A stretch of DNA of 64,000 nucleotides from Malurus cyaneus samueli. Taxonomy: Eukaryota; Chordata; Aves; Passeriformes; Maluridae. The notes beneath the pieces were generated by a model. That model did not search any database. It was given only the letters and a program-made list of their open reading frames with translations, and was not told where the DNA came from. The DNA lies in NCBI GenBank assembly GCA_009741485.1, contig CM019227.1:13502669-13566668 (forward strand), in the 5' to 3' direction. Position 1 is the stretch's first letter. Every line of letters begins with the position of its first letter. Of this stretch, positions 12,400 through 23,672 are shown one piece after another. The translations under genes and the position numbers were made by a program.

Positions 12400-12620
12400 T
12401 TAGCCCCTTTCGTTTACTCCCAGCACCAGATCCGCGGCTGCAAAGTACAGATTGTTCCGGGAAGAGCACGTTCATTCACCAATGGCTGACAGAAAAGCTT
12501 TGTTTTCCGCCTCGCAGAAAGCTGCCACGGAATTACTGCGAATGTAAATATCTATTTTTGTTATCTCTGCTGGCATATGACTTGACATATGCATTTGGTG
12601 AAGTGCTGTCCTCTTCCCAT
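12400..12620. other. CpG-retaining patch with CCAAT word, possible conserved noncoding element
   Basis: At least nine CpGs lie between about 12,409 and 12,541, including CCGCGG near 12,432 and single CpGs near 12,459, 12,469, 12,508, 12,513, 12,528 and 12,540. A CCAAT word lies near 12,478. The following 80 bp is AT-rich with TATGCATTT near 12,587. A 233-codon frame crosses the region (12,201-12,902) but looks non-coding, with no domain and a counter-frame on the other strand. An enhancer, a minor promoter or chance are all possible. Confidence 0.3.
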
Positions 12621-15600
12621 GCTTCTGGAAGCCACGTCCGTCCCATCTGCTTCACTCCCAAATACTTAAATTTGCTTTGTCTTCAACATCAACAACTCAA
12701 AATAAATAACACATATCCTTTGTCTGTTGATATGGCTGTCAGCCATTTACTATTTCTTACTCCATCTGTGTCCTCCCAGCTGTTCAATCCCAGCACTTTT
12801 TCCCATCCATGGCAATCCTCAGCAGCACGGAGCATTAACGTGGAGGCTGGGGCTGAGAGCACTGCCCGTGGCTGGCAAGGAGCAGGGATTAGGGTTTTAT
12901 AGGACATGGCTGCACCCAAAACTGATGATTTATTTGATTCCTGGCAGATGATGTCCACATTTGAAAAGCTGTGGTGAACCATCTGCAGTGAAAGGCAGAG
13001 GGAACTGCAGGCAGGCCAGTCTAACCTCACTTCCTTGACAGAATTGTCACATCCCCACAAAAACTACTGCCAAATGCATGAAAAGCAGGACAAAGAGTAA
13101 AAACAGCATGGATTTACCAAGAGGAAGCTGCTCTGCTTGGCCAGTTATTGAGAAACAACCCACTTTGAGATTGGAGCCTGTAATTTTCTCTCTTGTTAGC
13201 AAGGCCATGAAAAGATATCCCAAAGATTCCCAGTGCTCAAAAAGGGACAAACAGACTGGATGGCCTGACTGCAGGCAGGCTGAAAACCGGTGGGACAGCT
13301 GGTCTCAAACATCAGTGAGCATTTTCCTTTTCAGGAGCTGAGCTCCTCAGGGCATGGAACCAGGGATAACATTCCCTGGTGGATATCTGCATCCCAGGCC
13401 CAGAAGATGGGTGGGAGTGACCCCAGCAATTCTGCAGGTGGCACACAGGAAAGCTGTGCTCCCATTCCCAGGGACCCCAAACGCTGCAGGAACGGGCTCA
13501 GAGGCACCTCAGGCAGCTCAGCAAAGAGGAATGAGAAATCTTGAGCCTGGAATGGAAAAACCCCATGCACAGGAACAATCTGGGTCCTGCAGGAAAAGCC
13601 CTGGGGGCTGCCTTTGGCAATGAGCTGAGCAGGAGCCAGAGAAGCCTTCTCCTCCAGTGTTCTTAATTTTTACAGCCATCAACCTCTTCATGTCACAATA
13701 ATAGATTCATCCTGAAATTCAAAGACCTTTTAAGAAAAAAAAATACATTAAAAGGAGCAGATGGTTTGAGTGGGGTTGTAAATAAGTGTGTTATCTAAAT
13801 GCAAGGAGTCCATTTGGGATTACAGAAAAAGCTCGGAACAGTCACATAAAGAGGAAGTTTATTGTGCTAATGAGTTGTCATCTAGAGCGAAAACTGGAAA
13901 AAAAATCAAAACATCTGTTTGATTTTAAGCAAAAGTCTTTTGGGCATAACACAATGGAATGCCACTAAAAACTGTATGGATTTTCAGCTTTCAGTGGGAA
14001 AATAGAATTCCAAGAGCCCATAAAACAGTGAAGCAATTTTAAAATTTTACAGAGACTTGCATGTAGGTGAGGGGTGGTAGGATAGATACACAGTTTCTGG
14101 TCCAATATTTCTCCATCTATGATCCACAAAACACCAGAAAAGCCTATATAACACAGTTGTAAAAGCAAGTAAAACCAAACATGTTCCTCTCCACATGCAA
14201 AAATGCTATGAAATGAAAGGTGGTGAAAGAAATAAAATGCTTAGGTATACAAGGTCATGTTTCATCTGGTTGTAAATGAAAACTATCATAGCAATGTTGT
14301 TTGAGTTAGTTCATTCTCTCTTTTTTTTTCCTACCAGATGTTTTTATGTGCTTGTAAGACAAGTGTAAACCATCAAAGAGAGGTGGGTCAATTAAAATAT
14401 TGCTTAAAAAGCAGCTAAAATGTGTCTATTGCTTTTTCCTCTGCTCAGAAGGATAAGAAATAAATGTGTACCCTAAAGATCTTCCTGAAGGGGAATGGGA
14501 TTGCAGGCATGATCGAATTCTGAGTCTCTAGGGAAAAGAAATTTCAGCTTGAAAAACTGAAATCTGACCATTTCTGCAGCTACTGCAGGCTCCACTGGTG
14601 CTTGAAAAGGCAGGAGAATTTCTGTGATACCACTGAGAGCACTTGTGGAACAGCTTCAGATGCAGGTTCTGGGTACAAACAACAGCCAGGACTGACAGGA
14701 CATTAATCTTAAAAGGAACTGAGCATCCAGAATTCCTGGCAATCCCAAATCTTGGGAAATTTGGTATGTAGTATACCCAGAACACCAAAAAGGCTTCATT
14801 TGGTATTTCTAAATGAGTGGGACCAAAAAATAGTGTGCCCAGAAGTAAAACATATGGATGTGGAGGATGGAGGGGGAACAGAGCTCTGTGAGTGAGAGGG
14901 AACTGGAAGGACCAGGCTATGGCCACTTTTGCAATGGAAAACTCACATTTTCTTCACTTGTTACAAAGCCTTGAAATTCTGACGAAAAGACTTGAAAGGA
15001 ACTAAAAACTGTCCAAGTCAGTGATGAAAGTGACCTACTTGATATCGTTTACTCAAGGCCAAATTTGGCATGCATTACGCTTCTTAGTTAAATGGTACAT
15101 TTGCATGCATCTATTTTTGATAGTTCTCCTGAAAAAGTTGGGGGAAATTAATAACACCAGACAAACTCACCTCAAGCATTTCAAGCTTCAGGGCTGGGAA
15201 ATGATTGAGAGCAGGAAACTTCTGATTTTGACAGGAGGCTTCTGGAAGGATACTGTCATCCTTGGCTTTGAAAGAGAGAATATTTCAGAGTGAGAAAGGA
15301 GCAGGCTGGGTTTGGGGTTTTTTGGCTTTAATGGCAATATTAAAATAACAAAATTCCAGAAGTATTTTGGCAAAATGGGATAACTCAAGATTTCTTGTTG
15401 TATCAATTCAAAGTTTAAACTTTTGTGTTTGTGTTGACACCAGTAGTATCTTTCCATTCCCCCTTTTGAAAATCAGGGTTGGTACATATATGGAAAATAA
15501 CATTTTTAAACAAAATTACTTGCTTTGCCAATGAATAGCTTTTGAAATCTGCAGGTTTTGTTCAAATTCTAGTTTTGTGGAAGCTCCTAGAGAAAGCCAA

Positions 15601-17506
15601 GCTGGATGAAAACCATTTTTATCCCACTGCCTGCAGTGATTTAGTTTATGAGTGACAGATTCTGTTGGCACTGGCTGTTCAAGAGCCCATCACAGAAGAT
15701 GCCCAGCCTGTCCTGCACACCTTCCAGCTATCACTCCAGAATTCCATGTTTATCCCACAGTCTGAGTGTATATTTCTAATGCCACTGGTGATGTGAAGAC
15801 AAATCCAGATCTGAATATTTGGGGTGGGAGGGAAGATTTTTTCCATTTCATAAGTGTAGGGCTATAATTATTAATGCTTAGACTATTCTAGAAAATCAGA
15901 TGAATAGTTTTATGTTAGGTTATTATCAATAACTAATCTTCATCTTTTCAGGGAGAATCCCTCAGCTTTGGACAACACTGCTTATATAATCTTTTCAAAT
16001 ATTTATTCAGAATAAATAGGTTTTACATATCCCTACAGTGTCAATCTAAATATAATTTTGATTGACATAGATACTTCAGCAAATTATACTGAGTTGAGCA
16101 GAAAACCACAATTACCCAGTTTTATTTGCTAATCACCACCCTATATTTATTGAAGTGGCTAGAAAGATTGGATCACTTGATCTCTTGCCTTCATAAAAAT
16201 TACTTTGAAATGCTGCCTTTGACTCCTTCAGTTATTTTTATTTCTCATCACCAGCCTGGCCACTTTGATCATGGTAGAATGACAAGCTGTAATTGTTGGT
16301 GTTTTTCTCTAAGGGTGAAACAATGCCCTGGTAGCAGTAAATGCCCTGAGCCTTCCCCCTCTGGAGGATTTTGGGGCTGTGCCTGGGGCCAGCTCTGCAA
16401 GACAGAGCTCTACAATTTGGCCATCCCTGGGGTCTTTGAGAAGGGCTGGGGAAGGCTGGGTTCTTCTTCCCAGAGAGCTCTACCAAGTTGCAAGGTATCT
16501 TTTCTCTTCAGAAATCCTTTAAATCTTCATATCTAAGAAAAAGAAAAATCCCCATCAGTTTTCCCCATGGGTACATACCCTAGGAATAAAAGAAAAAAGG
16601 AACAAAGCTAAAATCTGACAGTACAAGATACCTCACATTCATTTATGATCCAGGCATGCTTTTGAAAGTTTCATTGCTTCTCACCGTTTAGGTTGGAAAA
16701 AAATTGCAGGGGGAAAAAAATATTGCAGGGGTATATCAACAGATAATGAATAACAATAGATAATGAGTAGAGCTGACTTCTTTTCTCCAGAATAAAATGA
16801 CTTCACATCTGAGTCAGGCTTGGTGTACGTGGTTTCCTGATTTTAAGACACTTTTAGCACCTGGGCTTTGTCATGATGTGTATAAATAGTAAATGGAAGA
16901 GTCCTCTTTGTGAAATTTAAAGAAGCTAATGGATAAATAAGTAAATGGGAAACTTCACCAGGAAGACCACAGTAGGAATAAAATTATCAAAACTATTAGT
17001 TACACATATCTCCTTGCTTTAGATATTTCTAAAAATTCTGTGGAATATTTCACTTCCCAAAGCTGCAAAGGAACAAGAGCAGAAATGAGAGATTGAGTTC
17101 CAGGCACAGACTGACCTTTTGAAAAGGGAAAGCAACTTGTCCTCAAATTGAAGTTGTCTAGTCTTGCTGAAATTCCAGTTTGAAGTCAGGTCCCAGGATG
17201 AATTATGTCTTCTGGTAAAATAGGAAACAGAAGTCTGACAGCTGACTGCAATCTTAAATTTCACGGAAAATAGCACAGCACACTCATGGCCTAGGGTATC
17301 TTCAGCTCACAGCAAAACCCTTTTGGAGCAGGACTAAGGCTTTCCCAGAGGAAAAAAATATCCCAGGTCGGTTTTCATCTGAAATAAATGGAGTGATTTG
17401 GAAATGTATGAAAAGTCCTAATGATACATTCAAAACACTTTGGCCACAAATATTTCTGAAATGTAAAGCTTGCTAGAGACTCTTTTCTCAGAGAAAGGCT
17501 CTTTCT
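12621..17506. other. Noncoding stretch with small local duplications
   Basis: No gene is supported. Near 16,695-16,731 an A-rich unit ending ATTGCAGGGG occurs twice in tandem. Just after it, AGATAATGA occurs twice (about 16,741-16,767). The frames, up to about 136 codons, overlap each other and show no recognisable protein. Confidence 0.55.
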
Positions 17507-17767
17507 TTTCATCCATCCATCCATCCATCCATCCATCCATCAATCATCCATCCTCCATCCATCCATCCATCCATCCACTGTCCATCCATCATCCATCCAT
17601 CCATCCCCGTCCATCCATCCATCCATCCATCCATCCATCCCTGTCCATCCATCCATCCATCCCCTGTTCCATCCATCCACATCCATCCATCCATCCCTGT
17701 CCATCCATCCATCCATCCCTCCATCCATCCCATCCCCCTCCATCCATCCATCCATCCATCCATCCAT

Positions 17768-17803
<36 letters not shown>

Positions 17804-18474
17804 CATCCATCCATCCATCCATCCATCCATCCATCCATCCATCCATCCATCCATCCATCCATCCATCCATAATCCTTCCATCCATCCATCCCCTGTCCAT
17901 CTGTCCATCCATCCATCCATCCATCCTCATCCATCCATCTACCCTTCATCCATCCTGTCCATCCATCCCTGTCCCTCCATCCATCCATCCATCCATCCAT
18001 CCATCCATCCATCCATCCATCCATCCCTGTCCATCCATCCCTGTCCATGTCCATCCATCCCTGTCCATCCATCCATCCATCCATCCATCCATCCATCCAT
18101 CCATTCATCCCCTTCCATCATCATCCATCCATCCATCCATCCATTCATCCATCCATCCATCCCTCCATCCCTTCCATCCATCCATCCATCCATCCATCCA
18201 CTCCATCCATTCCATCCATCCATCCATCCATCCATCCATTCCTCCATCCTGTCCCATCCATCCATCCATCCATCCATCCATTCATCCATCCATCCATCCT
18301 CCTGTCCCATCCATCCATCCATTCCATCCATCCATCAATCCATCAATCCATCCAATCCATCCCTGTCCATTCATCCATCCATCCATTCCACCCATCCACC
18401 CCATCCACCCATGCCATCATCCATCCATCCTGTCATCCATCCATCAACATCCCTTGTTCCATCCATCCATCAGC
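17507..18474. repeat. Large (CCAT)n tetranucleotide array with CCCTGT-type interruptions
   Basis: About 970 bp are built almost entirely from the word CCAT. It is broken at intervals by CCCTGT, CCCCTGT, CCTCAT, CCATTCAT and single-base slips. The plus strand is nearly free of G. Because the unit is 4 nt and lacks stop codons in every phase, the plus strand shows a 349-codon frame repeating Ser-Ile-His-Pro. The minus strand shows frames repeating Met-Asp-Gly-Trp. These are artefacts of the repeat. The minus strand has GG every four bases, a pattern that can in principle form two-tier G-quadruplexes. The recurring CCCTGT breaks suggest some higher-order duplication. The array is probably length-polymorphic and hard to assemble. 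Confidence 0.97.
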
Positions 18475-20049
18475 CAATTTGAAGACCTAAAATATCATTG
18501 CAATACCAGCGTGCTGTAGAATCATTAAACAGCCACCAACTTCCTCCCATTTAGGCTCATAATTTAAGAAAACCTTCAGGAGTGGGGAAAAGATGTTATT
18601 GGAAAAAGAATGATGAAAAAACTGAACACCTAATGAGATTAAGGGTGAGGACGAATAGAACTCAAAGGGTAAATTTTGCAGTCAAGCAAACAAATAAAAT
18701 GCTGAAGGGCACTTCCATCCATGACAGAGGAGAGATCTTCTTTCATGGCATAGAAACCCCATCAGCAGCCCCCAGGAAGAATTCATTCCTACTGGCACAA
18801 TTAAGAGAAAATACCTGTACCTCCCTCCTGTTCCAATCTTTATTAAAACATCTAATACACAATCAGTAGCGTTTTCTTTCCTTTAACTTCATTGAATTGT
18901 TACAAACAGTAACAGGCAAATAACAAAAGGGGGCTGCTTATCTTTTGGCTTATAATCATATGGAAGGTATTGACCACATATTTTGTGTCCTAAAATTGGC
19001 AGTTTAAACACTCACAGGTCATCAAGCACAGGCACAAAGTCAAACTTGCATGAGACAATTTAATTTTAGGCAGCTCACTCTGATCATTTTTCTTCAACAC
19101 AAAATTAGCTAGAGTGACCTTAACTGGGCTGATGTTAATCCCTCTGTGCAGAAGAGCCCATACATAAGGGAAACACAGTTTAATATTTACAAGTGCTCTG
19201 AAGAAGAAAAAAATGACCTTTCCTAATTAAATGTCATGACATGAAGGGTAAAATTGGGATAGAATATGCATCTAAATAAAGAAAATCCTCATTTCTCTGA
19301 TAGAGTTAAATATTCTGGGCTCAGTTCTCTGGCTTAACACTGGTGAAAAAACAGGATTTGCTGTTTTGAGATAAATGGAATTACCTTGTTTTATATCAGC
19401 AAATCCTGCACAAACCCAAGCTCTCTGATCCTAGACTTGCTGGCATAAGTACATTTAAAGAATTCATAAAGTTCTGTGGGGGAAAAAAGTATTTTCACAG
19501 ACTTGTACTCGGTAGGAGGTGCAGCTCTATATTAACTTTCACTCAGGAACGCTTCATTATCCAAGATTATAAATTCATTTGACATAATGGAAGGACAGGA
19601 TAAATTATTCAAAAAAGATGTAAATAGTTTATATGCCATCAGTAAATTCTCAAGGACAGGGAGATTTGAAATATTTTGTGGCATAAGGTTAATTACCTAT
19701 CTGATGTGAATTCATACATAGACATTCTCATTTGAAGTATGATTATGCTTTTAAATACACACAAAATATTATGGTCTGCTTATTTCGCTGTCTTGACCAC
19801 AAGTTTAGTATAAGTAAGAGAATATACATGTCTCTGGTTATTTCTCCTGCTGATAATTTTCAGGGCAAGCTGTGATTTCATTTGTTTCAGCCATGCTGGA
19901 ACATTTTTTGTATTTACACTAGATTTACTCCTTTTAAATTTGTTGCAAATGAGGGAAGATACAGCATGAAGGTACAAATCTCTCAACATAAAACATAAAC
20001 TTAGAATATTGGGAGGATGTTGAGGACCTGCAAATGAAAGAAAAAAAAA
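18475..20049. other. Noncoding stretch, no gene seen
   Basis: This AT-rich sequence follows the tetranucleotide array. The array's 349-codon frame runs about 45 bases into it before stopping. Short A-runs occur near 19,205-19,212 and 20,040-20,049. Nothing coding or repetitive is recognised. Confidence 0.6.
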
Positions 20050-20195
20050 TTTCAAATGAATTTTTTTTTTTAAATCTTGGCAATGTTTGCAATTAATTCA
20101 GTCATACACTTTTTAATCATGTGTAGTACAGAAAACTCTTCATCCAGAAGCATGTACACNTTTCAAATGATTTTTTTTTTTTAAATCTTGCCAAT
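20050..20195. repeat. Direct repeat pair, 35 bp, 111-bp offset, with an N at the boundary
   Basis: Bases 20,050-20,084 and 20,161-20,195 are the same 35-bp sequence at 33 of 35 positions. Each begins TTTCAAATGA, has an internal T-run and ends AAATCTTG(G/C)CAAT. The single ambiguous base at 20,160 sits immediately before the second copy. This could be a local duplication, or an assembly or polishing artefact at a T-homopolymer where two read ends were joined. The intervening 76 bp are not repeated. Confidence 0.8.
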
Positions 20196-21305
20196 ATAAT
20201 ATAAAATCTCTCATTCTCTTGCTTTAGCTCTATAGTAGGGACACAAGTAATAGAATGCAGGTGGAAGGACTGCTGATGGACCTCATTCAGTGATTTACTT
20301 CAGCAATACTTTATGGAATTTACTGACTAGTTGTCCTCTCAGTGCAGGCATGGAACACCCTGAAGAAGCAGGGTCACAGAACTCTGAAATACAGGGCATG
20401 TATTTCTGACACTGCTCAAAATCTGACATAAATTTAGAAAAAAACTATTCTTTTTATATTATATGATCTCTACTAGCAAGGCTTTCATATCCATGACATA
20501 AATTCTCAGCCAAAAATCACTTTACCCTTTAATAATTACTTTATCTTCTGTGACTAATGCTGATTATTTTCCCAGTGCTTATATTTTGTTTCATTTTTAT
20601 AGGATTTCTGCTCAATGCTATTGAAGACTGTCCCAAATTCGTTCAATACTCTTAATTAATATTTGTGTTTCCAAGACATTCTGGTGTAATTACAGGAACA
20701 TTAATCTGTCAGCAGTAATTTCAGAAAGGTTCACAGCCTCTCTGCTCTCAGTGCACTTAATGGGGCCACTCTGCCAGAAGAAGCCAGTGGCAGAGACGGG
20801 TTCAAATTCACACTCTTTTCTGTTCTCTGATAGAGGGTATGTTCCTGCCAAGCCAGTAGAAGAGCAAAGGAGAATAAACAGCTCATTGAATCAATTTTCC
20901 ATGACAGGATGTAGGCCTTGTCCAAATTTCCCCAAATCAATTAAAAAAAATCAACTTTCCCCAGGCTCAGAGCCACCCAGAGTTGTGCTTGCAATGACAA
21001 AGTCAGGAACAGCCTGGTCCCTCCTGGGGATGGGGAAGGGCTCCTGCACTCTCAAGGCAAAAAGGTTCCATTTGCTCAAAAAGCAGACAGTTTTGGGGCA
21101 GACAGATTTCCTCTGCTGTACAAGCCCCTCAAAAGATGGATTTTGTATTTGAATGCCTGATATCCACTCAAACATGGCTCAAAGGCTGAGTAATGGCATC
21201 AAGACCTAAACTTCTGTGAGTACAGAGTTAAAACCAATATCAAATTGTAATCTGATACTTGAGGCAAGTGATACCTGACCCAGGGGATTAGCAGGTGTCA
21301 GGTCG
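20196..21305. other. Noncoding stretch, no gene seen
   Basis: This is AT-rich up to about 20,700, then more balanced. A 133-codon frame at 20,751-21,152 is opposed by frames on the other strand and shows no domain. No RNA gene or repeat is recognised. Confidence 0.6.
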
Positions 21306-21322
21306 ATTAGGGTGACCCTAAT
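21306..21322. repeat. 17-bp palindrome ATTAGGGT-G-ACCCTAAT
   Basis: This is a perfect inverted repeat with 8-bp arms around a single G. A second weaker dyad, CCTGAC with GTCAGG, lies just upstream (about 21,275-21,303). The AGGGTGACCCT core has the symmetry of a nuclear-receptor-like inverted site, but the half-sites and spacing do not match a canonical AGGTCA element. It is a candidate dyad site with no gene context. Confidence 0.4.
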
Positions 21323-23652
21323 TTACTTGTTTAAACCCCTGTTTATAACACAGTTGTGTGTGGAACCAGCTGCCCCCCCAAAAGGGTGATAGTGAGAGGA
21401 TGAGACACAGCATCATCCTCCTCGGTTAATTTGAAAGAGAATAAAGACTGAAATATCTCTGCTCAGGAAAACACCCTGACCCTTTAAAGGGGGGCAGTGG
21501 CTGTGTGCCAGCTCATATCAAACAATTCACACCATTGCCAGGCTCCAGCGTGCCCAAGCTGTGTCCTGTGTCCTCCCACCCACCCCTCTGGCTGCCTGCT
21601 TTAACTCCAAACTGTCCCTGGCAGCAATCCCTGATTCAGCCACCAGCTGAGCCTGTTCCCCACACTGGGGGAATCCTTGTGCCATGGGCTTGTCTGACAC
21701 AGCCCAGTGCAGCTCTGTCAACTTCAGCTCTGTGGTTTTCTAAAGACCTGCACCAATTTGTACCAGTTGAGGCTCTGACCTTTGAGTTCTGAGCTCAGTT
21801 TAGTCTGCATCAGTGAATAGGTTATCTCCTTAATTTAAATCATTGCTGCATATGAAATTACTCAGTACAATTTGATGGTTGACTAAAATTAATGAAAAAA
21901 TTTGTCTCGGTAAGGGCTTGCACAGAGTTGAACTTTGCAATATGAATCTTAGCAAATTAAGGCGTGGGAAAATGTGCTTTGTTAGCAAACGCTGATTTGT
22001 GTCACAAAGAGGGGGCTGAAGGAATTTAAATACTCACTGCTTAAATTGGAGGGTGAATCAATGAGTTCTGCTCATGTCAGGGACCCTCACCTTGGCTCTG
22101 AGCAGGCTCAGGTACAGCAGGGTATCGAGGAATTCATTGCTATTTATTAAACCACAACAGCAGACAAAATGTTACCTCTTGTATTCTTGATGCTGAATAA
22201 TTTACTCACTTATTGCCTGTTAATTACATGCCACTAACAAGTCACTAAACCCCTTTGATGCCAGTTTGATGCCAGCTGTGTGAGCTGAGCAGGTTTTCTC
22301 CAGAGCTCAGCACTGCAGGCAGAGGTGGCAGCTGAACCCACACCCCGTTCCCTATGGTCCCACACCCCATTCCCTAAGGCAGCCCCATAGGGAGGGGATC
22401 AAAAACAGACACCCTGACCCGTGGGCATGAGGGTCCTTCACCTCAGGCACAATTGTTCCTGGGGGAGGCAATAATTTATAATATTGGTGGAAGGTGCAGC
22501 TCTGAGCTGTTAGACAGGGTGGAGGCCAGGCTGGCTTCCACTCTCCTTTGCCTTTCTTCATCCCATTAAAGATCATCTGGAGCCCTGCCATCACCTCAAT
22601 TTTGGCACTGCATGGGGTAACCGTGCTCATCAAGGGAGGAGAAGTCCCCTTCCCTCTCATTGCTCCTTAGCACTGATGAACCAGACTGTGAAACCCTTGC
22701 CTGCCTGCTCCCCCAAACAGAATAACTGTGATACACAAATGCATTATGTGCAGACAATTTCCCCTAAGATGACTGTCCTGCAGCCATTTTGCTTCTGAGT
22801 GTGTTTGCCATAAATTCTAAAGTGAGATCTGGGTGACCTCATGCATCAAAGCCAGCACCATATTTTTTCTGCTGTTGTAATTCATCAATACAGGATATTT
22901 TCAAGGGTTCATCACACATTCATTCATTCATATTCTATCAGACACTCTTTGCACTCACATCTGCTGCCACCATGCTCGAGTGTGGAACAATCTCTGAACC
23001 AAATGAGGGCTCCACACAAACCACTGGGAGATTTTCACCAAAATACCTGGCTACAGATACATTATGGCCATTTTGAAAGAAAATTATATGTACAATTTTA
23101 TTGCCATTTCAGTGCCCTAAAGGTTTTTAAATTTTACTTCTAAGAGTAGAGATACCTCCTGATAAAACTAAAAAGTTTAAGAGAACATGGTGCCTTGAGA
23201 TGCACCAAGGTTCACTCGATATGATTTAATGCTTGGCTGATACCACTGCTACAAGCACGAAAATAAAAACAAAAGTAATTTAAGAGAGAAAACAACTGGC
23301 TCTTTTTCTATCTGACAGGATCCAACAGAATGGTAGAGGCTTTTTCAGAGGTTATTTTAAACAAGAGTGAGTGCCCTGCCTAAAGCTTTGTCCCAGCAGT
23401 GACTCACAGGCAGGGCACCCACATTTCCAGAGGTAAATCACCCCCTGAGTTCACAACCCTTGAATTCTTTATTCTGGTTATTCCACAGCCCTTGCCTGAA
23501 GCTTGGTGGTTCAAGAGTGGGGTTTTGGGTGCAAACTCCAGGGAAATTGCTGTGCCACCTGGCTGCCATGCTGCTGTTCCCTTCCAAACCTTCCATTGCA
23601 AATATTTAGCCTGGGAAGCTCAGCCCCTGCCTTGGTGAAGGGCAGAAGGTAC
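21323..23652. other. Noncoding stretch, no gene seen
   Basis: GC-richer blocks near 21,480-21,720 and 22,260-22,640 are separated by AT-rich sequence. The short frames overlap on both strands. No splice-flanked block or repeat family is recognised. Confidence 0.6.
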
Positions 23653-23672
23653 AATCATAGAATCACAGAACA
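23653..23672 (-). mobile_element. Possible remnant of a CR1 3' terminus
   Basis: The 20 bases read AATCATAGAATCACAGAACA. On the plus strand this is how the reverse complement of the octameric 3' tail of avian CR1 LINEs begins. The sequence beyond it does not continue into recognisable CR1, so if real this is a severely truncated or decayed insertion. Chance resemblance cannot be excluded. Confidence 0.3.

Noticed and set aside
12201..12902. 233-codon plus-strand open frame
   Set aside because: The frame starts in GC-rich sequence with low stop density, is overlapped by frames on both strands and shows no domain. Its composition shifts abruptly along its length.
17470..18519. 349-codon plus-strand open frame repeating Ser-Ile-His-Pro
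   Set aside because: It is produced by the (CCAT)n array, which lacks stop codons in all frames. The minus strand gives equally open Met-Asp-Gly-Trp frames. There is no protein signal outside the repeat.
20800..20816. tRNA-like B-box (GGGTTCAAATTC)
   Set aside because: No A-box or cloverleaf stems can be placed at the right distance, so neither a tRNA nor a tRNA-derived SINE is supported.
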